A stretch of DNA of 64,000 nt from Akanthomyces muscarius (Eukaryota > Ascomycota > Sordariomycetes > Hypocreales > Cordycipitaceae): positions 2,604,001-2,668,000 of the forward strand of contig NC_079243.1 in NCBI RefSeq assembly GCF_028009165.1. The letters run 5' to 3'. A program made the translations under genes and the position numbers. Under the pieces are notes generated by a model. That model saw only the letters and a program-made list of their open reading frames with translations. It ran no database searches and was not told where the DNA came from. Positions 25,001-36,675 of the stretch are shown here, in pieces (position 1 is the stretch's first letter; each line of letters starts with the position of its first letter).

Positions 25001-26473
25001 GAAAATTATCTGTTGATGCCTTGCGCTTGTTCATTGTGATGCCCTTCATCCATCCAATTGCCGATTGACTGTCTGTGGTCTTTTTATTTGAAAGTACTTT
25101 TGCTTTCATCGAAGGACCACGCCAAACAGGTCTCGAATAGCGGTTATAAGGCGTAGTTGCTCGAGAGCCAGCGTTGGCGCTGCTTCTTTGCTGGGCAGCT
25201 CCTTGCATCCTTTGATCACTCATAGTTCCAGCCTTGCGCTCCTTGCTCGGTACGTCATCCACTGCTCGAAACGTCCTGTAACTAGCGCCTTTTCGAGTAA
25301 TCTTCAACCCTTTTCTAGCAGGCCCGCCTTTCGCATGGCCAACGGAATTGAATGTAGAATTATCGATACAGTGTAGTCGCAGCTCGTTGTCGGTTCCCCA
25401 TGATACTAACTGAAACTCTCGCTCGTCCATGCCCGATTCTGAAACGCCACCGCGGCTTCTCCATAGAAATTCTTTGGCTTTGTGGTCTCCGTGGCCAGGG
25501 AATATAGCTACTGGGGCCGGCGCGGCATCGATGGGGGAGTCATCCGACCAGAGGCGGTCATAGAGAAACAGATCGCCCGGCTCATTCTGGGGCATGGCCA
25601 GAATTCCCCAGCCAAAAGGAGTATGTCGCGCTCGCCACACAGGATAATCCGTGCGGATGATGTGTTCCGGATCGTCTCCCCCAGTCTCATAATCCCAGAA
25701 CTTGATGCTCTTATCCAAAGAGCACGTAACAATTCCGGTAGCTCTCGTGCGGTTCCAGTCGATACCGTAAATCTTGGACGTGTGTGCAGTAATGGAACGT
25801 ATGGGTTTTGACGCCTTTCGCTCGTCCCAAATATGGAGCCATCGATCGTGCGCTGACGCGACGATGTGGGAGTCTTGCCGATTGTATTTGACCTGTGTCG
25901 CTCCAGCAAACCAGTCGTAGAAGGTTAGAACAGGTTGGCGAGGCCGTCGTAGATCCCACGTGTGAACTGAGCCGTCGACTGAGCAGGTCGCTAGGAGATC
26001 GGGGTGGTGAGCCGAGAAGTTGACATCCGTGATGGCTCTGCTATGTCCTTGGAGAGAGTGTTCGATCGGCCCGGAGCTTGAATCTTCCCTCATGTTAAGA
26101 TTCCATACTAGGGCTCGGTGGTTGGCTGTAGAGACGACCCAGTAATCACGCGCCGCGAAAGGCGACCATTGCACGTCTACGACAAGCCATGGCATCCCAG
26201 GACTGCGTAGACGGCGGGGCGGATTATAGGGAGAGTCCAAGTCAATGATCGCGAGGCCGTCGGGGCTAGGGAAGTTAGCGAGAGGGCGACCTGGCGCATG
26301 CGCTTCACTCACGAAGCGAGAGCTATATCCCGACCAGACGGCGAAATTGTCGCCGAGCCGACGAGGCCGTCCACATGAATTGTGCCATCTGCTTCGAAGC
26401 TTTCGCTATCGAAAGCGGATTTGATAATCCTCCCCTTCTTCGGCTCTTCATTTGTTTTGTCGTGGGAGGGCAT
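22005..26473 (-). CDS. MTC5: SEA/GATOR2 complex subunit Mtc5 (Sea3, WDR59)
   Basis: Mtc5/WDR59 is a vacuole-associated subunit of the SEACAT/GATOR2 complex, which acts upstream of TORC1 in amino acid sensing. Exon 1 (26473-26313) and exon 2 (26265-22005) join across a 47 bp intron to 1473 residues. The join reads 'GSATISPSGRDIALASPDGL', a conserved start of this family, so a model starting inside exon 2 loses the first 54 residues. Domains: WD40 propeller (about 60-380), RWD (about 490-605, 'QIPKVKWDSIDMDSLTF'), a long acidic/Ser-rich linker, and a C-terminal zinc RING-like domain (about 1312-1372, CxxC and 'CLACGCASHEDCL'). A run of Gly-Thr dipeptides sits in the linker (bases 23980-24041). 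Confidence 0.94.
23980..24041 (-). repeat. in-frame hexamer repeat coding Gly-Thr dipeptides in MTC5
   Basis: About ten imperfect copies of a 6-base unit (GGCACC/GGAACA-like on the coding strand) encode alternating Gly and Thr, with Ile and Ala substitutions. The repeat lies in the disordered linker between the RWD and the C-terminal zinc domain and keeps the frame. Confidence 0.85.
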
Positions 26474-27645
26474 GCTGTCGCGCAGGCTCTATTATCATGA
26501 TGCCGATCGCTCAAATCCGGCGCTTTCTGGCCGCGAGATGCCTATGCCATGACATGTGCCATGCGCAAATCACCAGAAGTTCGTATGGTCAGAGGAGCGG
26601 CTTCTGGTCGATTCGGAGAACACCTAAAGCTTGGGCGCAAGTTTAGGTGCTAATGGCAATGGCAGATCGATCCATCCAGGCATGATAGCTTGGTGGTGGT
26701 GGAGCTAGTGACAATTGTTGTGGCGCGGGGGACTCGTGGAGCCACAGGTGTCGAGTGTGCGCTGTGGCGTCGTTTCTGAGTGCCAACCCAGCTACCCTTG
26801 AGAAAGCGAAAGCAAAACCACCTGGGCTAATAATTATCAAGTTGATAGTTGTATTCAGGCTCCATCTGGTCTTTTCCACTTCTTTTTGCATGTATTACAG
26901 TAGTAACAAGCAGTGACTCATGTACTATGACGGCAGAACCCTTTCATCTGCGTCTCACAAGGCAGCCAAGTTACGCCCTGGTGCCTCTGACCAGCTTCGA
27001 GTCTGAAATGTGCGCCAACCGGACTTTAGCGCACTACAGTCAACATATACCAACTAGTTAGCGCCGCCTGGAAAGATGCCAAGACTCCGATTCCCAAGCA
27101 TGCAAGGATGATCCTCAACGGACGTTGTAGATTTGGTAGTGCAGTTCGCTTCTCGCCGCGCCCTGGCACCTAGCAGAGCTGTGCTTACCTGAGGCAGCCA
27201 ATTAACAAAATGGGATTAATAGTTTGCCAGTAAGCCTCCAAAAACCCCATAGAGTCATGTTACGCTGAGAGAAGACTAGTCGTGGCTACGATCTCCGTAT
27301 TGGGTCGGAATGCGAGGAGCTGAAAGCCCAACTACATGAAGGGGGCATCTGGAAGGCTGAGCGCTGAAACATGGAAAGGTATTAAAGCTTAGAAGACAAG
27401 GTGCCTGGACCAAAATAGCAATACCCCAGGAAGTTGGAAAATTGCTACTGGCTGATGAGCATCAGCTTTCGGGAAGCCATTGAAAGATGAGAGCTCTGTC
27501 CTTACCGTCGCCCTCGCTTGTTGTGGCTTATATGCAAAACAGTCTTAACCAGCTGGCCCGCCACTGTCAGGGGCGCCGTTTTCTGGTCTCACTTTGAACA
27601 CTGAATATCCTGAAATTTGAATACCTCTCACTGATTGTATTCACC
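26474..27645. other. 1.2 kb divergent intergenic region
   Basis: This region holds the promoters of MTC5 (minus) and the CFEM-like gene (plus). A 16 bp near-palindrome (7-bp arms around AG) lies at 27451-27466. No gene was recognised. Confidence 0.5.
27451..27466. promoter_or_regulatory. near-palindrome upstream of the CFEM-like gene
   Basis: The sequence GCTGATG-AG-CATCAGC has perfect 7-bp inverted arms and lies 180 bp before the CFEM-like start codon. It could bind a dimeric regulator, but no known consensus is matched and chance is possible. Confidence 0.25.
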
Positions 27646-28222
27646 ATGCGGCTCTCTACTCTTTCTGCTGTCATCGTGGCCAACGCCGTCGGCGCGCTTG
27701 CCGTCGAGTCGCTCTCTGAATCTGTCAAAGACTTTCCTCAATGCTCCTACTCTGCTTTCAAGAACGCCCTCGAGAAGGAGGGCTGCGATGTTAAGGACGT
27801 TGGAGCTGGAACGTTCGATTGCATGTGCAAGCATGTGGCCAGCATCGCTGTCACCATGGCCATGGACAAAGTCGATGCCAATTGCCAGGCCAGTACGTCA
27901 TTGTCACCCCGAGCGTCATATTGTCGAATGCCCTCTTTTCTAATTCGCCCTTCTAGACTGGAGTACTGCCTTGACAGGAGTGTGCGTGCAGTGGTCGGTG
28001 TACAGCACCACTGCTACCGACTTCCCTGAAGCCACCAAGGCACTCGCATCTGAGCTCGGCGCGGCTGCTAATGCTGGCCCCACCAGTGCTGCCGGATCTG
28101 CCGCAAGCAGTGGCTCAACCGCAGGAGCAGCTTCCACGTCTTCATCCAAGGGAGCTGCTGCTGCCTCTACTCCAGTGATGGGGCTTCTCGGCGCGGCTGC
28201 TCTGGCGGGTATTCTGGTCTAA
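27646..28222 (+). CDS. CFEM-like GPI-anchored cell surface protein, six cysteines
   Basis: Two exons (27646-27892 and 27957-28222) give 170 residues. The first 20 residues ('LSTLSAVIVANAVGALA') are a signal peptide. A cysteine-rich domain follows (about 25-100) with the order and spacing of CFEM proteins, which bind heme or take part in adhesion and signalling: 'FPQCS', 'EKEGCDV', 'FDCMC', 'ANCQANWSTALTGVCV'. Only six cysteines are present rather than the canonical eight; those corresponding to the second and sixth positions are missing. A Ser/Ala/Gly-rich stalk leads to a hydrophobic C-terminal end ('PVMGLLGAAALAGILV'), consistent with a GPI signal. Calling it CFEM-like is safer than CFEM. 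Heme binding cannot be assumed. Confidence 0.82.
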
Positions 28223-28797
28223 GAGGCAATGGCCAGGCGAACGGGAGTAGCTGGTGCATCATTAATTAGTTCTGGTAATACTATGAAGTGCTCAAATGAC
28301 TGAATGCCCCCCTTGTGCGACTGTCCTTGACTGGTGGACAAGGCAGCATATTATGTTACCTTGAAATTGGATGCCGATGACATGCAAATAAACAAAAAAA
28401 TAAAAATACGAAGCCTCTGCTACGCATGCTATCAAAAGAAACGCTAAGCACTTGGAAGATCTTCCTCACGACCGTACGTCGTATTCGGGAAAACGCGACT
28501 CCACCACGAACCACGAACGCGACCGGAAATCTCCAAGCCGGATGACCTGAGCAGAAGCTGCAGGCACTCCTCTCCACCTGCGGACAGCAATCTTGTAAAC
28601 CACCTGCGCATGAACACTGCAATACGCGTATAGGCAAAATCCGCCGGCGATCCTGTACGGAGCTGAAGGTTTAAACCACTTAGGAATTTGACATACTAAT
28701 ACCGCAGTGCTTCCTCTCTCGAAAGCCTGCGTGGTCGGTCCAATCTCTTTCATCTTCAATTTCCGTCCTTGTCTGAAAAAGGGGCAACGACACCATC
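28223..28797. other. spacer between the CFEM-like gene and ERG24
   Basis: This 575 bp interval contains the CFEM-like 3' region and the ERG24 promoter. Frames on the minus strand show no features. Confidence 0.5.
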
Positions 28798-30358
28798 ATG
28801 GCTCCTAGCGCGAAAAAAATCGAGTATGAATTCGGTGGACCGTAAGCTTCAGAAACTCCTTCATGCTGTGCACGAGATGCTAACAATCTTCAAGACTGGG
28901 TGCTGCTGGAATTGTGTTTGGCCTGCCGGTGCTTGTGTATGCCTTCTTCTTTGCCTGCAATGACACATCTGGCTGCCCTGCGCCCGGCCTGCTCAGCCCC
29001 CGCAACCTCACATGGGATGCGCTCAAGACTCAGATCCCCTGGCCCGAAGACGGGCTCGCTGGCTTCATCACCCTCGAAGCAGCTGGCTGGACTTTTGCCT
29101 ACTATCTCCTGAGCTTGGTGCTCTTCCGTGTCCTTCCGTCACAGAAGGTGCTTGGCGCGAAGCTGCGCGAGTCCGGCCGCCCTCTAGATTATAGCTTCAA
29201 CGGTATGTATTTATTTAGTTCGCTGCCACTGCTAGCATACTGACTTGACTACTTGCAGCGTTTTCCTCTACCCTTGTCCAGGTCACCGCGTGTGCAGTTG
29301 GCACCTATGTGTATGGTGCCGACTTTGTTGTCTGGCGATGGATTGACAAGAACTATCTGCAGCTGCTTACCGCCAATGTCCTCTTGTCGTGGTTCATTTC
29401 CATCTATGTCTACGCCGCCAGTTTCACGGTGAAGACTGGCAACAGTCAGCTCCGCGAGCTGGCCAAGGGAGGCCACACCGGAAGCCTCATCTACGACTTC
29501 TACATCGGCCGCGAGCTGAACCCCCGTATCACGCTGCCGATTTTCGGTGAAATTGATATCAAGACCTGGCTTGAGATGCGTCCAGGTCTTACCGGATGGC
29601 TTCTACTTGACCTTGCCTTTATGGCCAAACAGTATCGTAACTACGGCTACGTCACAGACAGCATGGTTTTTGTGACTGCCATCCAGGGTTACTATGTGCT
29701 CGAGGGCCAGTATGCCGAAGCGGGTATTCTCAGCATGATGGACATTATTACCGATGGCCTGGGCTTCATGCTGACTTTTGGCGACATTGTTTGGGTGCCG
29801 TTTATTTACTCGACACAGTGCCGCTACCTCGCTGTTTATCCCACCCACCTCGGCTGGCCTGGTCTGGCTGCTCTCGGCGGTGTTTTCGCTATTGGACTCT
29901 ATATTTTCCGCGCGTCCAACACGCAAAAGGCCGTCTTCCGCAAGGCGCCCGATCACCCGAGCGTCGCTGGCCTGTCCCACTTGCAGACCAAGCGCGGCAC
30001 CCGTCTCTTGACTTCAGGCTGGTGGGGAGTCTCACGCCACATCAACTACTTTGGCGACTGGATGCAGTCTCTGCCCTTTAGCCTGGCTGCAGGTCTGGCC
30101 GGATATGTGATTCTGCCTTCTGGCGCCATGGCGGCCGCGGATGTGCTGGGCTATAGAATGGCCGATGGCACTGAGGTCGTGCAGAGTGTTGCGAAGGGAT
30201 GGGGAGTCATTTTTACTGCCTTTCACGCCCTGTATTTTGCTGTTCTATTGATTCACCGAGAAGGCAGAGACGATGCTGCCTGTGCAGAGAAGTATGGCCC
30301 TGATTGGGAAAAGTACAAGTCGGTGGTGCGATGGAAGATCCTCCCCGGTGTTTACTAA
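28798..30358 (+). CDS. ERG24: delta(14)-sterol reductase
   Basis: This ER membrane enzyme reduces the C-14 double bond of the sterol formed after lanosterol 14-demethylation in ergosterol synthesis, using NADPH. Three exons (28798-28841, 28895-29202, 29259-30358) give 483 residues. The first exon codes 'MAPSAKKIEYEFGGP'. About eight to ten hydrophobic segments follow. The family signatures are 'GGHTGSLIYDFYIGRELNPR' near the middle and 'LLTSGWWGVSRHINYFGDW' near residue 380. The C-terminus 'HREGRDDAACAEKYG' to 'RWKILPGVY' is the conserved end of the Erg4/Erg24 family. The 'PRITLPIFGEIDIKTWLEMR' stretch and the end favour ERG24 over ERG4. Confidence 0.95.
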
Positions 30359-31158
30359 TTGTGTTGTAAACACAAGTGTATGACGAGGATTTTCTTTCAT
30401 CTGCTGAGGTGCAGCCGCATATTAACCCAATATGATGGCTATGATAGTGGCGAACTGTTGAAAGCCCGAAATTGAGTCCGATAATACATACAGGTAGCGC
30501 TTGAAGCTTGACAAGAACATTTACCGTCTTTGAAATACCGCGATTCCATGTTGCATAATCTCCTTTGTTTTTGCCAACCGTTTGCTATCTCGTCCCGAAA
30601 GTTGATACTGCAGGACACCAATTACCAATTCCCAGTCCAATCTTTTCTACAAATTTTCGTACTTGAAGTTAAGGAGACTCCAAGCTAGGAAACCAAGCAG
30701 CATCCGTCTTCCTCTCAGCCGTAACTGAGGCACTGGTATAGCCAGAACGCATTGCAGAGTTTTTAGTGGTCCGGGGTGGTAGTAGTACGCTTATGAAAGG
30801 AACGCACTCGGACAAGTGCTAGCTTACGCGAATCTGAGCGTTCCGCAGAACCGAAATGGGCTAGGCAGACTCTTTATATATAGATAGTTTAATCTTTTTA
30901 TGCTGTTTATGAAGCTTGAAAGCTGGATTTTGTATGACTTGTTGTCGCCCGGCAGCGCCGGTAGAATACTCCGCCAATTCAACTGTGAATACTCACAGGG
31001 AGAGGGTTATTGCTGAATATTGCGAACCAAGCCGACCTCGACGCTCGTACTCAACACCCAGCCTTGTCGGCAGTCTCTCTTAGTTGACTTTTAGTGGCTT
31101 GCCCAACCATCGGCGCAGACCAGCTGAGAGGAGGCAGACTGGCCCCAATTTAAGTGTG
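30359..31158. other. convergent 3' spacer
   Basis: This 800 bp region separates the 3' ends of ERG24 and the 2EXR gene. No gene was recognised. Confidence 0.5.
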
Positions 31159-32448
31159 CTAAGCATGGCTTTGGGCTCCAATGTGTCGGCGTGAGCCTTC
31201 GTCTGTATCATCGGAAGACTCCCACCGAAGTGAAAAAGTAAGGATTCTCTCGACAACTACCCACCGCATCGAGTCGCGAGAGCAATTCCTAGGCTTATTG
31301 CCCCTGCCCTCGCCCATATCTTTGCCAGGAATACTGCCTTCACTGGTGCTTGAGTCGTCGGTGTCACGCCCGTCCCATGGTGCAATGCGCAGCCATCCCT
31401 GGGACGGACGATACTTTCCTTCCATAAAGGATACTTTAGATAGCAGAATCGGACGTCCGCGATTGAGCTCCTGGCAGTCTGTTTTGCCGCAGCGGCCTTC
31501 ACGTAGCACTAGACGGGTGTCCGGATCGTCTAGACTGAGGGGTGCCATTTCAACGACATTATCCTGCACCCAATACCGAAATTTTCGAGCCGTCTGGCGG
31601 GAGTGTGGGTGCTGTGAAAGAGGCGCTGCTGAAAGGCAAGGTGATGATGCCTCCGCTGTGGTAACTTTTTCGGGCGCCGCTTCTTGCTCCAAGTCTGCGT
31701 CAATCAGCCATGCCCTGTTCACGCCGCCGACTTTCACAATCCATAAATCTCGCAGATTTGGAAACCAGAGCTTATCAAAATCAACGGCTGGAAGTCTTGG
31801 TCCATTGGAAGGCGCAGCTATTCCCGATGAGAATGGCACTGTCCCAGTGGACATCACAGCAGCACTGGCTGCTGCCTGGCTCGCCGCAAGGTAAGTTGAG
31901 TAGAAGTATGGTAGTTCCACTCGATTATCATCCGGGAAGCAATCCCAGAATGCGAGCCGCTCGACCCGGGTAGCAAGCGCCTCTAGGGGCTCATCTGAAG
32001 TAGCCTCGGTGATGCTTGCATCGCAGACGAAAATGTCTCTGCCAAAATGTACGTGGGAAGATTGGCCAGGACCAACGGCCACATATCCTTTTCGAGACTC
32101 AAATCGAGCTTCGCGGTTGATCTGGGCGACTGAGGGCAGGGGATAGGCATGCGGCCAGCGAAGAAGATCATCTAAAATGATGACGCGCGGCTCGGTGGCG
32201 CACCACCAGATCTTGAGGCGTAGCTCAGCAGGCAAGCGTTGGAAGCCCCTCGCGAGCTCCGAAGTGCGCATCGACGGCGTTCTCGACGAATTGTTGCTCC
32301 CGGCGAGTGCACCCGGAGACGATACTGATGAAGCCGAGGAGACAAGAGTGGCGCCTCCACTGGGAACAGTGTGCTCCTGCATACTTTTGTCTCTGGGAGT
32401 GAGAGCCGTATTTCCCTGCCTTTGTCCTGCCTTTGGCAAAGGCCCCAT
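31159..32448 (-). CDS. 2EXR-domain protein
   Basis: This 429-residue intronless protein belongs to the 2EXR family, which is expanded in filamentous ascomycetes and has no established function. After a Ser/Thr/Gly-rich N-terminus (about 1-65) comes the signature 'FQRLPAELRLKIWWCATEPR' at about 69-88 and then 'INREARFESRKGY'. The middle contains 'ALATRVERLAFWDCFPDDN' and a region with 'LWFPNLRDLWIVKVGG', which resemble other 2EXR proteins. The C-terminal third is acidic/Ser-rich and ends with a basic patch. No signal peptide or membrane segment is present. Confidence 0.85.
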   Translation of the reverse strand: MGPLPKAGQRQGNTALTPRDKSMQEHTVPSGGATLVSSASSVSSPGALAGSNNSSRTPSMRTSELARGFQRLPAELRLKIWWCATEPRVIILDDLLRWPHAYPLPSVAQINREARFESRKGYVAVGPGQSSHVHFGRDIFVCDASITEATSDEPLEALATRVERLAFWDCFPDDNRVELPYFYSTYLAASQAAASAAVMSTGTVPFSSGIAAPSNGPRLPAVDFDKLWFPNLRDLWIVKVGGVNRAWLIDADLEQEAAPEKVTTAEASSPCLSAAPLSQHPHSRQTARKFRYWVQDNVVEMAPLSLDDPDTRLVLREGRCGKTDCQELNRGRPILLSKVSFMEGKYRPSQGWLRIAPWDGRDTDDSSTSEGSIPGKDMGEGRGNKPRNCSRDSMRWVVVERILTFSLRWESSDDTDEGSRRHIGAQSHA

Positions 32449-35403
32449 GACTGGGTAGATTGCAAGCCTGCTGTGGCAACAATGATGTTCGCGAGTAGCG
32501 GTCGGAATGAGGCTAGCCTCATACCAGTAGAGCAGCGACCAGCCCTTGGAGATTGCCTCCTGCTAGCGGGCCAGTGCTTCTATCGCCTTGCAATTTTTAT
32601 GATGTGCGAGGATCAAGAATTCACAACCACGGTGAAGAATGCACACCGACAGCGGAAGAGAGTTGTCGCCTCGTTAGGCCTGTGCACATGAGGAGATGCG
32701 GTCAAGCCAGCCGAGACCAAGGGCGTGTGTGCATATATGTACGGCATGTAGGTCGCACGTAAACAGGCCACGAGCAACAAATAGGCGGCCGTTTGATGCG
32801 GCCGCAGCGGATTAACCCGCCAAAAAGTGACTGCGAAACAAAAGAAGGAAAGCCGAGCAACACAATATGCAGACGCTTCGATGTGATGCCATGCTTGCAT
32901 GCGTACCATCTGGGCTGCACCGGCTGTACTGTGCAAGGACTTGAGAGACAGAAACCAGACTAATAGTTAATCCTGGTCGCACATACCGGGGTCACAACAC
33001 TCCCCCTATCTTTCTGCTACAGGCCGCTGGGCAGGAGGGCGCCCAAAAGCCATGCACAATAACCTCCAGGATGTGAAGCCATCGTAAAAGCCGGGGATCC
33101 CGCCGCCTGCGGTCGCTGCCGTGAAACGGGGACAGAGTAATTTGAGTGGATAATCCACCTGGTTGACAGTCTGCTAGCAGGGGGCCTAGCTTTTTGTTTG
33201 ACTAGGTTGACTAGTAGAGAGCGAGTGCAAAGGGAGTGTCTCTTCAAAGTGGTTCTGCCTATGTAGTCGCCTGGGTGGCGGGCTCCTCCGAAGAGTATCA
33301 CACATGATTCTGTAGATGTTCTACACTACGTAGGCAGTGGATCGCCGTGTCCAAGCCAGCAGGAACCCAGAGCAAGGCGCTCAGCTTGCTCGCCGATGTT
33401 GCCACACGCACCTGCAAGGCAAATGACTCGCTGCTAGTAGCAGTGGCTCACCCTCGGGCCACAGTAGCAAATCGTGAATCGGTGGTATCTGCCCAACGAC
33501 GAGGGCTGCCTTGTTGCATCACCGAAACTTGACCCCTGCATCTATACAGCGCAGCACCGTGGGAACACAGTCTAATTTCGGCCCTTTAATTGTTTTAACA
33601 GAAACGAATCCATTTGTTCTACCTCTGGGCTCTTGATCCTGGGGCGCGCCCAAGATTGTAGAAATCAATCTAGACTGATATGGCTGCTCATTCGCTACCA
33701 ACTTACAGGTTTCGCCGCGTAGCCCCGACCCGACAGTACTCAGTATTGCCTGTGTCTCACCACCACTAATGCAAACTGACGCTCAGCCGGATGACTACTG
33801 TGTCTTTCTTCTGGCCCGTCCCATGGCATCCCAGAGCATCCCAGGAATACGACCTGCCTATTTTTCTCCGCTTGGGGTCGTTCAATCATGATCGAGGCGC
33901 AGTCACGTCGTGAAGCATAGCTATATGTCGCGAGACAGCTCGGGCGACAAAAGCGACGCGTATAGTTTGTTTGCTAATCGTTTCAGCCACCACATTTGTT
34001 TCTCGATGTAAGCTTTGTTTATATGATCTCGTGTGCTTTCCGCCAATATCATCATGTACTTACTCTACGCCCGTGTCATACACCTTCCGTAAACACCACG
34101 TGTGATGCGCCACACGGGAGGAGCACTATGGTCCAGCCGCGCCTTCAGTTCATGACTTGAATACGTTGTCTAGAACGCTATCGATGGTTTTGAGTACTTC
34201 TCTGGGTTACCCAATAGGAGTCAGAGTACAGAAGAGCCAAGGAATATGTGGAGCGGTGGTTTACAATGTTGGAGCTTGTTCCAAATCAGCGCAACATACT
34301 CACCGACCATCAGCAATCATTATTTCTACACCGGCGTCTTTAGTCAACGCGTCCATTCCCAAGCTTTATTATGTTTGAGATCCGGAAAGCCTGTGATAAT
34401 AGTATATGTGCTTCGTGGGACCGGTCGGAGAGCCTTCTGCCACCCTCACCGGATCCAAGGAGTTGGCTAATGCAGTCTCCGGTCTCTTACTTCCTTCAGG
34501 GAGCTACACATTTGACCGTCCCTTTCAAGGGCGCTCATAATGCGACGTTATCGATTGCGCGGCTAGCTGGGCTTGTCATGTGGACAATGGCAGGAAAGCA
34601 GCACGCCGCTCTCGCGTGACATGGCCGACTGGAGCTGATTGTCCGCCGTGATCTGCGCAAAAAAACGCCTTCCCAGACAATGGGCACTGTAGCCTGTCGA
34701 GCCAGCAAAGGTAAGAGTGGCATTGAATGCGAGCATTTGCACCACCCTGTCGCCCAATGAAGAGCGGGCAACGTCCAAGGGGGGAATCCCAGTTCTTTCC
34801 CCATGGCATCCAGGCGGTGCTGCACCCACCCTTGAAGTGTCTCAGGCACTTTGCCTCCTCTACCAGTCTTGCCAGTACACCGAGCATTGTCAATGAGAGT
34901 GGCGGGTCGGGCCGCTGCGAGCATGCCAGTGGTTCATTGCGACTGTCTAGCCAGACGCGTATTAGCCAAGGTGACTGACTAGGCGAAAGATTTATAGCGC
35001 TGCAGAGACAAAGACACCAAAAATGCGTCGGTAATATGAGAGACATACCATCCGGGGGGCGCACCGACAATACGTTCAGTGAATATCGCCGGCCTGGGCA
35101 AAGTGGCCGCGTGCGGTCTTTAGTAGCCAGGACCGATCTTGGAAGTATTCCGTCTTCATGAAGCACTTCGCAAAGCCTTGAACTTTCTTTCACAAGACGC
35201 TTTTCGTGTCATTTTTGTCACAATGAGCGGCTAGCATTTTTCAGCGCCCCAAGCGAGGGTGTTATGTGTCGGAGCCGAGCTCCTATGACTTCATGTGCGT
35301 TTATCGCCCAGCTGTAGACTCGAAATAGCTAGTCGATTTCGTCGCTCACGATGATGTGTTATTTGAATGCAAATTTTTTTATTAGCCGGCCGCTGAGACT
35401 ACA
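32449..35403. other. 3 kb gene-poor region
   Basis: This region lies upstream of the 2EXR gene and downstream of the arrestin-like gene. Overlapping minus-strand frames at 34535-35193 (129 and 205 codons) are the longest, but they lack a domain, a plausible splice structure or a biased composition. No tRNA or transposon signature was seen. Confidence 0.45.
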
Positions 35404-36675
35404 CTATCCACTAAAATATGTGCTGCAGACGCCAATTTGTAGTGGCAGTGTCAGCGCGAGATTAGGACTGGAAAGCCCCAGTGACATCCTAACTTCTAAT
35501 GTGTACGTTTGGGAAATTAAACAGGAAAAAAATGTAGGGAGAATTGGTTTCTGCTGACACACCGGTAATGAGAGTGGCATCTCTAGTTGTGCTCTGTAGT
35601 AGTCACCCTCCGTTAGACCTTGGATGCGGTACCAAGCCGGCAGCACAGGCGTCAGTTGGAACAACTTTTGCGCAGAGCTGTATTGCACTGTAGTTGGGCC
35701 GTTTCCATCACCGCCCATTCCGCCACTTTTACACGAGAGCTCTGGTAGCAGCTCCGATGGCTCCGCGCAGAGGTGTGTAGTGCCAAGAGCGACACCGGAC
35801 ACAACAAGCTTGTTCGGAGGATGGGATGAGGCGTCGCTGGGGAAGAAATCGAGCTCCAGGTGTAAGACCGAGCACGGTGAAGATCGACCCCACGGATCTA
35901 GCATCATGGCTGGCGGCTGCGTGCCCGATGCTTTAAGTCTACCAGCCCGCTGAAGAATATTCTTTCGAGCCACGATTGAATTGCTCTGCAGGAATACTCC
36001 AAACTCCAAAGAATCTAGCGGCAGAGGGGGCAGCTCAGGAAGAGCTGGAAGGATGGTCACCATCTGCCTCCCAGCAATGACCCTTGAGGTGTTGTATTCG
36101 GCGCTGGCACAGACGACGGCTTCATCATTGTTCTTGGAATTATCGTGGAAGCGCAATCGCATCTCGACGTAATATTGTATCCGCCCGCGGACGAGGAATT
36201 CGTGCTCGTCTTCATTTGCGCCATCCAGCGTAGGCGGCAGATGTGAGTGCCGCTCCCAGACAGCCTGGCTCGCGCATGGATGGCGGCACGAGTCTTGGAG
36301 AAGGTACTGCGGTACGATGAAGCTAAAAGGTATAGAAACCGTTTGCCCAGCAGATATGGATCCAGGAAAAGGTGAATCCAGTTCCAGGCTACCACCGTCG
36401 CACTCGGCCGTCATATACATCTTTAGGAACGGCGACAACGCTCGCGTCGGCTTGTGTCTCGTAAGCTCTAGCCTTGTTCCAGCGAGCCCAAGGAGGAGAA
36501 TTTCGGCTTCTTCGCAGTATGCATCAATCTCGCTGTAAACGATTGCTCGCCCAGCGATGACTGAGCCAGTTGTGTATATTTGAGGTGCATCGTGACAGCT
36601 GCTATCGATGGAGATGGTCACTTGCAAGGCCTGAAAAGGGTCGTGTAAGCGCTGTGCCGATGCATTGCCAGCCAT
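35404..36675 (-). CDS. arrestin-like protein
   Basis: This 423-residue intronless protein has the arrestin-like fold used by fungal adaptors that direct ubiquitin ligases to membrane cargo or act in pH signalling. The N-terminal arrestin domain (about 16-200) shows 'LQVTISIDSS', 'YTTGSVIAGRAIVYSEID' and 'AGQTVSIPFSFIVPQYLL', followed by 'FLVRGRIQYYVEMRLRF'. The C-terminal half has 'SCLISQTYTLEVRMSLGL' followed by 'LTLPLQIGV', the ending seen in short filamentous-fungal arrestin-like proteins. I found no PPxY motif for binding a Rsp5-type ligase; the only Pro-rich stretch is 'LPALPELPPLPLDS'. Its partner is therefore unknown. The start is well placed, with no earlier in-frame ATG. Confidence 0.83.
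   Translation of the reverse strand: MAGNASAQRLHDPFQALQVTISIDSSCHDAPQIYTTGSVIAGRAIVYSEIDAYCEEAEILLLGLAGTRLELTRHKPTRALSPFLKMYMTAECDGGSLELDSPFPGSISAGQTVSIPFSFIVPQYLLQDSCRHPCASQAVWERHSHLPPTLDGANEDEHEFLVRGRIQYYVEMRLRFHDNSKNNDEAVVCASAEYNTSRVIAGRQMVTILPALPELPPLPLDSLEFGVFLQSNSIVARKNILQRAGRLKASGTQPPAMMLDPWGRSSPCSVLHLELDFFPSDASSHPPNKLVVSGVALGTTHLCAEPSELLPELSCKSGGMGGDGNGPTTVQYSSAQKLFQLTPVLPAWYRIQGLTEGDYYRAQLEMPLSLPVCQQKPILPTFFSCLISQTYTLEVRMSLGLSSPNLALTLPLQIGVCSTYFSG

Noticed and set aside
24448..25068. 206-codon plus-strand frame inside MTC5
   Set aside because: It is antisense to the RWD region of a well-supported gene and shows no independent features.
34535..35193. Overlapping minus-strand frames of 129 and 205 codons
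   Set aside because: Two frames cover the same bases, neither has a domain or splice signals that join into a longer protein, and the composition is unremarkable.
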